6,611 nucleotides of DNA, from assembly GCA_013695255.1 (NCBI GenBank), contig JACDAV010000223.1:1-6611 (forward strand), read 5' to 3'. Source of the stretch: Chloroflexota bacterium. GTDB lineage: Bacteria; Chloroflexota; Limnocylindria; Limnocylindrales; CSP1-4. The translations under genes and the position numbers were made by a program. The notes under the pieces were generated by a model that did not search any database, was not told the origin of the DNA, and worked only from the letters and a program-made list of their open reading frames with translations. This document shows positions 1-5,996 of the stretch, in pieces (positions within the stretch are counted from its first letter, which is position 1; every line of letters starts with the position of its first letter).

Positions 1-1270
1 CCCCATCCCTGAGCAGCCGCTCACGGAGCGCGGCCGCGTCCACCGACCGCGGCACGGTGCCGCCTGCGACGGCGAGCGCCGCCGCCGTTCCCGCCGCCTG
101 GCCCATCGCCATGCAAGTGGCCATCGAGCGCGCCGAGGCGTGCGCATCGTGCGTCGCCGAGAAGCAGCGGCCGGCGACCAGCAGCCCCTCGACCCCTGCC
201 GGCAGCAGCGAGCGGTAGGGGATGCCGTACACGCCGCCCTCGCCGACGTATCGCCACTCCGTGTCGCCGCCGGCGTGGTGGTCCTCGATCGGCGCGCCGC
301 ACAGCGCGATCTCGTCGTCGAAGCGTCGGCCCTGGAGTACGTCCTCGCGCGTCAGCCGATGGTCGCCATGGACGCGCCGGCTCTCGCGGACGCCGATCGC
401 GGGCGAGGTCCCGACCAGCACGGACGCCTCGAACCCCGGCACCCGATCGCGCAGGAAGCGGTGGTACTCGCGGACCTGGCGGCGGCCCTCGAGCTCCGCG
501 CGCGTGAGCTCGACCGGATCGGTCGCGTCGACGTTCGGGATCCTGGTCATGTGGATCATCACGATGCCCGGGTGCGGCGTGCGATGCCACGAGCCCTCGA
601 CCCGCGGCAGCCGGTACTCGCCCGTGGCGGCGGCCTCGCCCATCCGCGCCCACAGGTCCGCCTTCGGCACGGCCGTCGCGCGCGCCACGTCCACGTTGGC
701 CAGCCGGAAGAGCGTCGAGAGCGACTGGACCTGGCCCGTCGATCGGGCGTCGTCGTAGCGGACGCCGGCCATCGCGCACACGTCCGCGTCGCCCGAGGCG
801 TCGACGACCGCCGCCGACTCGATCCATCGCTCGCCGCCCTTGTTCCAGACCCGGATGGCGTCCGTCCGGCCCTCCACCACCCGCACGCCGGTCGCCCAGG
901 TGTGGAGCAGCAGGTCGACGCCGGCGTCCTCGGCGAGCCGCTCCCAGAGGAGCTTGAGCGCCTCCTGGTCGTACGTCACGCCGGTCCCGGCGCCGTACGT
1001 GTTGGGGCGCTCGAACGCGATCCCCTGGTCGGTGAGAGCTTCGACCACCTCCCAGCCGATCCCGCCGACCACGCGCCGCGGGCTGTCGCCGGGGGTGTAG
1101 AAGGCATAGAACGTGTCGAGGACGGCGGTCGACGTGCCGCCCATGAAGCCCAGGCGGTCGAGGAGCAGCGTCCGGGCGCCGGTCCGAGCCGCCGAGATCG
1201 CGGCCGCCGAGCCGGCCGAGCCCGAGCCGACGACCACGACGTCGTAGCGGCCGACGACGCCAGCGGCCAT
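1..1270 (-). CDS. FAD-dependent oxidoreductase (FAD_oxidored family), C-terminus cut by window edge
   Basis: The 423 visible residues match the soluble FAD_oxidored family often found in sugar-use loci. It probably oxidises a sugar, polyol or similar small substrate with bound FAD, but the substrate cannot be read from sequence. Seen: a Rossmann dinucleotide motif GSGSAG at residues 15-20 after a hydrophobic strand, with an acidic D38 ending the second strand; GDAD at 160-163; the family's VRESRR segment at 294-299; and the C-terminal FAD-binding stretch VAGRCFSATHDAHASAR at 365-381, followed by a helix with MGQAAGTAAA. There is no signal peptide or membrane segment. The ATG at 1270 shares its A with the TGA of the upstream hydrolase gene (TGATG), so translation is probably coupled; I see no separate Shine-Dalgarno site. 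The frame is open to base 1, so the stop lies outside the window; little appears to be missing. A long overlapping minus-strand frame at 21-1283 is rejected because it lacks all these motifs. Confidence 0.88.
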   Translation of the reverse strand, partial: MAAGVVGRYDVVVVGSGSAGSAAAISAARTGARTLLLDRLGFMGGTSTAVLDTFYAFYTPGDSPRRVVGGIGWEVVEALTDQGIAFERPNTYGAGTGVTYDQEALKLLWERLAEDAGVDLLLHTWATGVRVVEGRTDAIRVWNKGGERWIESAAVVDASGDADVCAMAGVRYDDARSTGQVQSLSTLFRLANVDVARATAVPKADLWARMGEAAATGEYRLPRVEGSWHRTPHPGIVMIHMTRIPNVDATDPVELTRAELEGRRQVREYHRFLRDRVPGFEASVLVGTSPAIGVRESRRVHGDHRLTREDVLQGRRFDDEIALCGAPIEDHHAGGDTEWRYVGEGGVYGIPYRSLLPAGVEGLLVAGRCFSATHDAHASARSMATCMAMGQAAGTAAALAVAGGTVPRSVDAAALRERLLRDG

Positions 1271-2235
1271 CACGCGGCGGCATCCGCGGGAGGCGCGATG
1301 GCGAACGCGCGCGCCGGGTTCGTCACCAGGATCCGGTCGACCGCGTCGTGGCCGATCCGGCGCCGCAGCCGGGGAACGAATGTCGCCATCAGGTAGCGCA
1401 GCCCGGGACCGCCACCGTGCGCCCGGACGTAGTCGCGCCGACCGAGATCGAGCCCGAGCACGAGCCGATCGAGGTGCCCGGCCGCGACGACCGCCTCGAT
1501 CAGATCGAGGATCACGCTGTCCGGGTGGTACTTGGTCCGGCCGATCGTGTCGTACTCGAGCGTCACGCCGCGGGCCGCGATCTCCGCGTGCAGCTCAGGA
1601 TCGGGGTTGCGGTCCAGATGGGCGAGCAGGATCCGGCCCGGGGCGACGCCCCACGCCTCGAGCAGGTCAACGAGCTCGTGCCCCAGGGTGCCCACCTCCG
1701 TGTGCACGAGGACGGCCGCTCCCGTCTGCCGGCTCGCGATGGCGGCCGCCTCCAGCCGCCGGCGCTCGGAGTCACTCAGGCGGTGGTACGAGGCCCCCGC
1801 CTTGATCGCCCCGGCCCGAGCTGTGTCCAGGGCCATCGACGGATCCAGCCAGTCGGCAGGGTGCATGCCGCGCTCGAGGTCCGTGACCACGCGCGCCGCC
1901 AGCGTCTCGACGCTCGCCCCGTGGACCCAGTGGCCGGCCGGGTAGTGCGCGTCCCGGTGGTAGCCGCTGGCGGCGATGACCGCCACGCCCGTCGCCTCGG
2001 AGAGGGCACGCAGCAGCTCGGGCCGTCGCCCGAGCCCGATCGGGGTCATCTCGACGATCGCGCCGAGGCCGGAGGCGGCGCCCTCACGAACCTCCTCGAC
2101 GGCACGGTCGAGATCCTCCATCTCCTGGCCGGGCATCGCCGGGGAGCGGAGGAAGAGATGCTCGTGCGCATCCACGACACCGAGCCGCGTGGCGGGGATC
2201 GGGCCCGTGACGGTGACGACGTGGGCTGCTGGCAC
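1270..2235 (-). CDS. Phosphotriesterase-family metal-dependent hydrolase (lactonase-like)
   Basis: This 321-residue protein is a complete amidohydrolase-superfamily TIM barrel of the phosphotriesterase (COG1735) type. All six expected binuclear-metal ligands are visible: H24 and H26 in DAHEH, the lysine usually carbamylated (K145 in AGAIKAG), H178 in VHTE, H206 in LLAHLDRNPD, and D263 in GLDLGRRDY. Many family members hydrolyse lactones, including sugar or phosphosugar lactones, rather than organophosphates. Given the neighbouring FAD oxidoreductase and sugar genes, lactonase is my preferred inference. The segment EYDTIGRTKYHPD (228-240) resembles lactonase-like members of this group. The GTG start at 2235 is fixed by the purine-rich GGAGAGGAG just upstream. 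It is the first gene of a two-gene unit with the FAD oxidoreductase and is transcribed away from the plus-strand gene at 2389. True phosphotriesterase activity, or no hydrolytic activity on lactones, remains possible. Family assignment is firm; substrate is not. Confidence 0.92.
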   Translation of the reverse strand: MPAAHVVTVTGPIPATRLGVVDAHEHLFLRSPAMPGQEMEDLDRAVEEVREGAASGLGAIVEMTPIGLGRRPELLRALSEATGVAVIAASGYHRDAHYPAGHWVHGASVETLAARVVTDLERGMHPADWLDPSMALDTARAGAIKAGASYHRLSDSERRRLEAAAIASRQTGAAVLVHTEVGTLGHELVDLLEAWGVAPGRILLAHLDRNPDPELHAEIAARGVTLEYDTIGRTKYHPDSVILDLIEAVVAAGHLDRLVLGLDLGRRDYVRAHGGGPGLRYLMATFVPRLRRRIGHDAVDRILVTNPARAFAIAPPADAAA

Positions 2236-2238
2236 GTG

Positions 2239-2247
2239 CTCCTCTCC
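2239..2247 (-). promoter_or_regulatory. Ribosome binding site of the phosphotriesterase-family gene
   Basis: Read on the minus strand this is GGAGAGGAG. Its first GGAG lies 8 bases before the GTG at 2235, a normal spacing, and the second AGGAG lies 3 bases before. It decides the start: the GTG is used although no ATG is near. Confidence 0.7.
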
Positions 2248-2327
2248 AGGTCGCCACGCGACCGCCGCAAGGACCAGATCCTACCTAGAATGGGCGTCGA
2301 CGCCGCATGGCGCGGCGGATCGATGAC
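2248..2327. promoter_or_regulatory. Divergent intergenic region with possible back-to-back promoters
   Basis: Between the minus-strand hydrolase gene and the plus-strand reading frame, an unusually AT-rich patch sits in very GC-rich DNA. It contains TAGAAT on the plus strand (2286-2291) and TAGGAT on the minus strand (2278-2283), both close to the -10 consensus. Each would give a leader of a few tens of bases before the corresponding ribosome binding site (2328-2332 and 2239-2247). Neither has a recognisable -35 element at 16-18 bases, so sigma70-type activity is only a guess. A 6-bp inverted repeat with a 5-base loop (CGCCGC/GCGGCG, 2301-2317) lies between the plus-strand -10 and its ribosome binding site; it could be an operator or a leader hairpin, but such repeats arise easily in DNA of this composition. 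Confidence 0.3.
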
Positions 2328-2382
2328 GGAGGCAACGATGCCCGATCAGGTCCGCCCGCCGCATCCGCGAACCTTCCCGTAG
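2328..2382 (+). other. Ribosome binding site and 14-codon frame ending at an in-frame TAG, in phase with the next gene
   Basis: GGAGG at 2328-2332 stands 5 bases before the ATG at 2338, the best Shine-Dalgarno/start pair on the plus strand here. The frame reads MPDQVRPPHPRTFP and stops at TAG (2380-2382). A second ATG at 2323 is also in phase. The frame after the stop is the same phase as the gene annotated from GTG 2389, with no intervening stop. This is either a short leader peptide or the true start of the downstream gene, split by a nonsense mutation or a sequencing error. I cannot decide between them from one sequence. Confidence 0.4.
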
Positions 2383-2388
2383 CCCGCC

Positions 2389-3135
2389 GTGGGCAGCGGC
2401 CACGTCGGTGCGATCGGGATCCCGGCCGGTGATCGGGGCCACCAGCTCAGGGCGCTGATGGCGCTGGCCGCACGGGCGACGAGCCTGGGCGACGGCGGCG
2501 GCGCATCCGTCATCGCGACCACGGATCCGAGCGGGGCTCGGATGTCCTTCACGCTGGACGCGCGTGGGTCGATCGAATGCGTCACGCCGTCCTTCGCCGG
2601 CGCGACCGAGGTCGACGCCGTCGTGGGATCCTTCGCGCCGAACGACTGTCCGTACGAGACGCCGCTGCTGGTCGAGGTTCTCGACGCGAGCAGTGAGGAG
2701 GCCCACCCGCTGGCGCTCCAGGTTGAGGACCTCGCGATCTCGCGGGACAGCTACCGGCCGGGCGAACGCGTCCGGCTGCACGTGACGGCAATCGCGGAGA
2801 CCTGCGACGTTTTTCCCGACGAGGCGGCCTACCGCGCGTCCGGCACGCCGATGGCGGTCCAGTCGCTCATCCCGAGCGGCCTGTTCGCGCCCGGCGCCGG
2901 GTCCGCGACGGATCCGTGGGTCGTCGCTCCGCGCGCGCTGATCAGCGGCACGGTTCGATCCGCGGAGCGACTCGTCAACCAGACCGTCGGCGGGGCGTTC
3001 GTCCATCTCGTCGTCGATTCCTATGCCAACGCCTATGACGTCGTGGTCGACGGCGCGGACATGGACGACCTCCCCGCGGTCGGCTCCATTCTGAGCGGGC
3101 AGTTCTGGCTGGCCTGCCGCCGGGTCGCGCGCTGA
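2389..3135 (+). CDS. Hypothetical protein, 248 aa, possibly N-terminally truncated by an upstream TAG
   Basis: I do not recognise this protein with certainty. It looks genuinely coded: the composition is balanced, with all residue classes, unlike the Arg/Ala/Pro-rich shadow frames around it. The C-terminal part (about 185-246) reads like a small beta-rich domain: SGTVRSAERLVNQTVGGAF, then HLVVDSYANAYDVVVDG, then PAVGSILSGQFWL. That layout recalls uncharacterised bacterial proteins with a conserved G-x-F-W-L ending. Residues 55-145 are also strand-rich, with three cysteines (C64, C87, C139). There is no signal peptide or membrane helix. The GTG at 2389 is the first start after the TAG at 2380 and has no good ribosome binding site; ATG 2458 (preceded by a weak AGGG) is another choice. 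The strong GGAGG/ATG at 2328-2340 is in the same phase upstream of the TAG. The gene interrupts an otherwise minus-strand sugar region and converges on the kinase gene, with 22 bases between the stops. Confidence 0.65.
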   Translation: MGSGHVGAIGIPAGDRGHQLRALMALAARATSLGDGGGASVIATTDPSGARMSFTLDARGSIECVTPSFAGATEVDAVVGSFAPNDCPYETPLLVEVLDASSEEAHPLALQVEDLAISRDSYRPGERVRLHVTAIAETCDVFPDEAAYRASGTPMAVQSLIPSGLFAPGAGSATDPWVVAPRALISGTVRSAERLVNQTVGGAFVHLVVDSYANAYDVVVDGADMDDLPAVGSILSGQFWLACRRVAR

Positions 3136-3157
3136 TGGACGCGATGGACGACCGCCG

Positions 3158-4159
3158 CTAGCCAGGCACGCCCGACGACGGCGGCGCGCTGCCGTCGTCA
3201 CGGGTGTCGAACCAGGCGCCGTCCGGGAAGGTGGCGCGGAGCCGCTCGCGAACGGGCACGATCCCGGCCGCGTCGAAGGCCAGGAGCAGCGCGCCACCCA
3301 CCGGCTCGAGGGCCGGGTGGACGATCTCCGTGGCCGGGATCCGGGCCGCCAGTCGGCCGCGCAGGATCCCGGGGTCGCCACGGAAGAGGCCGCCCGCCAG
3401 CACCAGCGGCACGCTCCCGGGAGCAAGCCCGGCTTCGCGCACCGCGAGCTGCGCGCTCTCGGCGCAGACGCGGACCACGTCCTCGACGAGTTCCACCGCG
3501 ACCTCGTCGCCGTCGGAAGCCGCGCGCAGCGCCGCCTCCGCGATCCGGCCGTGGGCGGCCGGCGGCAGACCCCGGCGACGCGTGAGCGCATGCAGCGCCA
3601 GGGCGGCGGTCGAGAGGCCGAGCGCCGCGGGCACGGCCGCGGCAAGGACGGTGGGGGAGCCAAGACCCAGCTCCGCGCGCACGGCGGCTCGCACGGACGC
3701 CCGGGCCAGCGACACCGCGCCGGCGTCGTCCGCCCAGTACGAGGAGTGCCAGCGCCCGGTCGGCCCGGCCGCGCAGACGCTCAGACCGGTGCCGAGGGCG
3801 ACCGCCAGGCCCACCCCGTCCGGCGTTCCGGCGCGCAACGTCCCGAAGCCGTCGTTGACGACCTCCGGCTCCGTGCCGAGGGCCACCCGGCGCATGACGC
3901 CGCTGCGGATGTCGTCGAAGTCCTCCGGCCAGTCGGCGCCGCAGCAGGCGAGGACGGCGGCCCCGATGTCGCGCGGCTCGCGCCCGGCCGCCGCGACCGC
4001 CAGCCCGATCGCCCGGGCCAGCTCGTCGAGCGCGAGCTCCTCGTCGGGTCCGTGGAGGTCGGAGCCGCCTGCCCGCCCGGAGCCGAGGACCCGCCCGGAT
4101 TCGTCGGCCACGACGGCCACGGTCTTCGTTGCGCCACCGTCGACGCCCAGCAGCAGCAC
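3158..4159 (-). CDS. BadF/BadG/BcrA/BcrD-type ATPase, N-acetylglucosamine kinase-like sugar kinase
   Basis: The 333 residues fit the ASKHA-fold kinase family that includes N-acetylglucosamine kinase. It probably phosphorylates an (amino)sugar with ATP in the cytoplasm. Seen: the phosphate-1 loop DGGATKT at 7-13; VNDG at 101-104, whose D103 is the likely catalytic base; the phosphate-2 loop ALGTG at 121-125; the adenosine motif LAGGLFRGD at 254-262; and a closing EPVGGALLLA at 285-294. Length is normal for the family. The GTG start (4159) lies 7 bases after the TAG of the upstream GH4 gene and lacks a clear ribosome binding site, so translation is probably coupled to GH4. This pairing suggests it acts on a sugar released by GH4, or makes a phosphosugar. 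The exact substrate (GlcNAc, glucosamine or another sugar) is not decided by sequence. The last codons overlap a strong hairpin at 3174-3199. Confidence 0.88.
   Translation of the reverse strand: MLLLGVDGGATKTVAVVADESGRVLGSGRAGGSDLHGPDEELALDELARAIGLAVAAAGREPRDIGAAVLACCGADWPEDFDDIRSGVMRRVALGTEPEVVNDGFGTLRAGTPDGVGLAVALGTGLSVCAAGPTGRWHSSYWADDAGAVSLARASVRAAVRAELGLGSPTVLAAAVPAALGLSTAALALHALTRRRGLPPAAHGRIAEAALRAASDGDEVAVELVEDVVRVCAESAQLAVREAGLAPGSVPLVLAGGLFRGDPGILRGRLAARIPATEIVHPALEPVGGALLLAFDAAGIVPVRERLRATFPDGAWFDTRDDGSAPPSSGVPG
3174..3199. terminator. 9-bp perfect hairpin between convergent genes, possible bidirectional transcript end
   Basis: GACGACGGC (3174-3182) and GCCGTCGTC (3191-3199) pair perfectly over 9 bp around an 8-base loop. 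It lies 38 bases after the stop of the plus-strand gene and inside the last codons of the kinase gene. No T-run follows on either strand, so it is not a classical intrinsic terminator. It may stop or stabilise transcripts where the two genes converge, or be a by-product of the GAC/GTC-rich coding sequence. Confidence 0.3.
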
Positions 4160-4166
4160 CGGGCGC

Positions 4167-5468
4167 CTAGGCCAGCAGCCTGGCCGGGAGATGCGCCCGA
4201 TGCTCGGCCGCCATCTCGTCGTACAGCCGCTCGGCGAGGCCGAACTGCCCGATCCACGGGTGGCTCGTCAGGGCCACGATCGCGTCCCCGCGGCTGCCAT
4301 GCCAGGCCGCGTCTGCCGCGAGCCGCTGGTACTCGGCGAGGTGCTTGATGAGGCCGACGCCGGGGGCCGGCAACGGCTTCGACGGCACGGGTTGGACGCC
4401 CGCACGGTCGACCCGGCACCAGACCTCGACCGCGAGGTCGTCCGGGAAGCCCGGCAGCGCGCCGTCGTTGCGGGTGTTGACCGGCATCACGTCGCCCAGG
4501 TCGTTGAAGTGGGAGTCCATGGCGTGCAACGCCAGCTCGAGCTCGAAGATGCCGCCGCGCGATCGGGCGGGATCGAGGGCCGGCTCGGGAGCGTCGGCCT
4601 GCTCGGCGTAATGGCGCCAGTAGTCGGCCGTCCAGCCGACGATGTCCTCGGCGCGCGTGGTGGGCCGAGCCTGCAGCTCGGCGAGGATCTCGTCGTGGAA
4701 GTAGAAGTAGCAGAGGTAGGAGGCGGGCACCGCTCCCACGCGCACGGCCAGGTCGACGAGTCGCACGTCGGCGGGGCGCGCCGCCTCATCCGCCCGCATC
4801 GCTGCCAGCCGGTCGCGCAGGATCGGCAGCACGTCGGCGCCGTCGTAGGCCTGCTCGACGGACCAGGTCGCATGGTTCAGCCCGACCATCGTCGCCGTCA
4901 GCCGCTCGGGCTCGAGACCGGCCGCCCGCGCGAGCTCCCGCGGGAAGTCGTAGGCGCCCTCGCAGAAGGCCCAGAACGGGATCTCGCTGTGGCGCTGGAC
5001 CGCGTCGGCCAGGATGTTCACCGGGTTCGTGTAGTTGAAGACGCGCGCGCGGGGCGCGACGGCGGCGATGTCGTCGAGGATGCCCTTCAGGACGTGGATC
5101 GAGCGGAGGGCCATGAAAAAGCCGCCCGGGCCCTGCGTCTCCTGGCCGATGATGGCGTGGCGGAGCGGGATGCGCTCGTCGATGGTGCGGGCCTCGAAGC
5201 CGCCGGGTCGGTACGAGGTCAGCACCGCGTCGGCGTCCGCCAGACCGGCGCAACGGTCGGTGGTCGCCGTGAAGCGGATGTCGAGCCCGCGCACCTCCGC
5301 CATCCGCGATGCGAGCCGGCGGACGATGTCCAGCCGCCCCGGGTCGAGGTCGACGAGCGCCACCTCGCTGCCGGCGAACGCCGGGCCATGGTTGGCGATC
5401 AGCGCGGCCATTGTCCCCGGCGCCCGCGTGGAGCCGCCGCCGATGTAGGCCAGCTTGATCCGTGCCAT
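4167..5468 (-). CDS. Family 4 glycoside hydrolase (NAD+- and metal-dependent)
   Basis: The 433 residues are a complete GH4 enzyme. GH4 members (LicH/CelF, GlvA, MelA, AglA) cleave glycosides or 6-phosphoglycosides by NAD+-assisted oxidation at C3, elimination and re-reduction, using Mn2+ or a similar metal. Seen: the NAD-binding IGGGSTRAPG at 9-18; acidic D40/D42 ending the second strand; NYTNP at 145-149; metal ligands C169 (FCEGAY) and H199 (GLNHATW); and Y251 in VPASYLCYFY, a candidate for the catalytic tyrosine base. The residues after the metal cysteine (CEGA) match none of the classical subgroup signatures I know (CNVP, CDMP, CHSV, CHG), so alpha/beta and phospho/non-phospho specificity cannot be assigned. 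The ATG at 5468 has only a weak, distant GGGAAG. It follows the DUF2171 gene by 24 bases and precedes the kinase gene by 7, so the three are probably co-transcribed. Confidence 0.92.
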   Translation of the reverse strand: MARIKLAYIGGGSTRAPGTMAALIANHGPAFAGSEVALVDLDPGRLDIVRRLASRMAEVRGLDIRFTATTDRCAGLADADAVLTSYRPGGFEARTIDERIPLRHAIIGQETQGPGGFFMALRSIHVLKGILDDIAAVAPRARVFNYTNPVNILADAVQRHSEIPFWAFCEGAYDFPRELARAAGLEPERLTATMVGLNHATWSVEQAYDGADVLPILRDRLAAMRADEAARPADVRLVDLAVRVGAVPASYLCYFYFHDEILAELQARPTTRAEDIVGWTADYWRHYAEQADAPEPALDPARSRGGIFELELALHAMDSHFNDLGDVMPVNTRNDGALPGFPDDLAVEVWCRVDRAGVQPVPSKPLPAPGVGLIKHLAEYQRLAADAAWHGSRGDAIVALTSHPWIGQFGLAERLYDEMAAEHRAHLPARLLA

Positions 5469-5492
5469 CCGTCGATCCGCTTCCCTACGGCG

Positions 5493-5771
5493 TCAGACGT
5501 GCCTGTGCAGGTCCGGCTCGTTGCTCTCGAGCACGTCCTCGCCCCTGGGTGGCTGTTCCCAGCCCATCGACTCTGCGTCACGGGTGGCGATGTTGAGGTG
5601 GACGAGCTCGTGCTCGATGTTGGCGATGGCAGAGGCCGGGACATGAAGGTCCCCGGAGAAGGGACCGGTCGACACGAGGACGTAGTTCTGGCTGACCTCG
5701 CGGATCGAGCCGAGGCGGCGGCCATCATTGCCCAGCACGACCCAGCCGGCCCGTAGATCGGTCATGCGCAT
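5493..5771 (-). CDS. DUF2171 / PRC-barrel-like small protein
   Basis: A 92-residue protein whose first 60 or so residues follow the DUF2171/PRC-barrel pattern: a strand with GWVVLGNDGRRLGSI, then SQNYVLVSTGPFSGDLHVPASAI, then a short strand ending in VHLNI. The tail is hydrophilic and acidic (EQPPRGEDVLESNEPD). Family members are small soluble beta-barrel proteins of unknown exact role, sometimes linked to stress or RNA/metabolic regulation; no catalytic residues are expected. The start is uncertain: ATG 5771 and ATG 5765 are two codons apart, and ATG 5795 is also in phase; GGAGAG lies about 10 bases before 5771, so I prefer that one. The open frame runs on upstream through the tRNA gene, but that part is not coding. 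It stands 24 bases before GH4 and 34 bases after the tRNA 3' end. Any functional link to GH4 is unproven. Confidence 0.75.
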   Translation of the reverse strand: MRMTDLRAGWVVLGNDGRRLGSIREVSQNYVLVSTGPFSGDLHVPASAIANIEHELVHLNIATRDAESMGWEQPPRGEDVLESNEPDLHRHV

Positions 5772-5805
5772 CGTGGGCCGTCTCTCCGAGCTCATAGGGC
5801 GGGGT

Positions 5806-5881
5806 TGGAGCGGGAGACGGGATTCGAACCCGCGACATTCTGCTTGGGAAGCAGACACTCTGCCAGCTGAGTTACTCCCGC
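5806..5881 (-). tRNA. tRNA-Gly(CCC), CCA end encoded
   Basis: On the minus strand it folds as a full cloverleaf: acceptor GCGGGAG pairing with CTCCCGC, a D arm with ACTC/GAGT, an anticodon stem TCTGC/GCAGA around the loop TTCCCAA (anticodon CCC, reading GGG), and a T arm with GCGGG-TTCGAAT-CCCGT. The discriminator is T, as usual for bacterial tRNA-Gly, followed by a genomic CCA (5808-5806). The mature part without CCA is 73 nt (5809-5881). It is transcribed toward the DUF2171 gene. A broken integrase gene begins 115 bases beyond its 5' end. Confidence 0.95.
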
Positions 5882-5996
5882 TCGGTTTTCCGATCAGATA
5901 CAGCGTCTGCTCCCGCATCTGACCGACTGTGCTGGACCTGCTGCGCTCGTACAACGTGTGCTTCGGGCGTTGGTTCCTGAAGCGGAGACACGAGCG

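Noticed and set aside
21..1283. 420-codon minus-strand frame overlapping the FAD oxidoreductase
   Set aside because: Arg/Gly-rich with no motif; the neighbouring frame from 1270 contains the full FAD-binding signature.
140..2382. Two long plus-strand frames (140-1396 and 1348-2382)
   Set aside because: Both are antisense to well-supported genes and have Arg/Asp/His/Ala-rich, motif-free translations.
3134..3150. Direct repeat GATGGACG (3134-3141 and 3143-3150) and a tiny frame after the plus-strand stop
   Set aside because: Only two 8-base copies in a simple codon context; no sign of a repeat array or a real peptide.
2281..3663. 460-codon minus-strand frame spanning the kinase tail and the plus-strand gene
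   Set aside because: Low-complexity shadow. The kinase motifs lie in another frame, and the plus-strand gene has better coding character.
3204..5756. 850-codon open frame on the plus strand opposite the kinase and GH4 genes
   Set aside because: Its translation is Arg/Ala/Pro/Ser-rich with no family motifs, and it lies antisense to two genes with clear catalytic motifs. Long antisense frames are expected in very GC-rich DNA.
5882..5893. TCGG-TTTT-CCGA mini-hairpin next to the tRNA 5' end
   Set aside because: A 4-bp stem is too weak to call a terminator or regulatory element.
5875..5916. CTCCCGC repeated at 5875-5881 and 5910-5916 as a possible attachment-site duplication
   Set aside because: Seven bases is too short to distinguish from chance in GC-rich DNA; noted only as context for the integrase.
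5765..5954. Upstream extension of the DUF2171 frame through the tRNA
   Set aside because: The extension would translate a folded tRNA gene and shows no similarity to the family; internal starts at 5771 or 5765 suffice.
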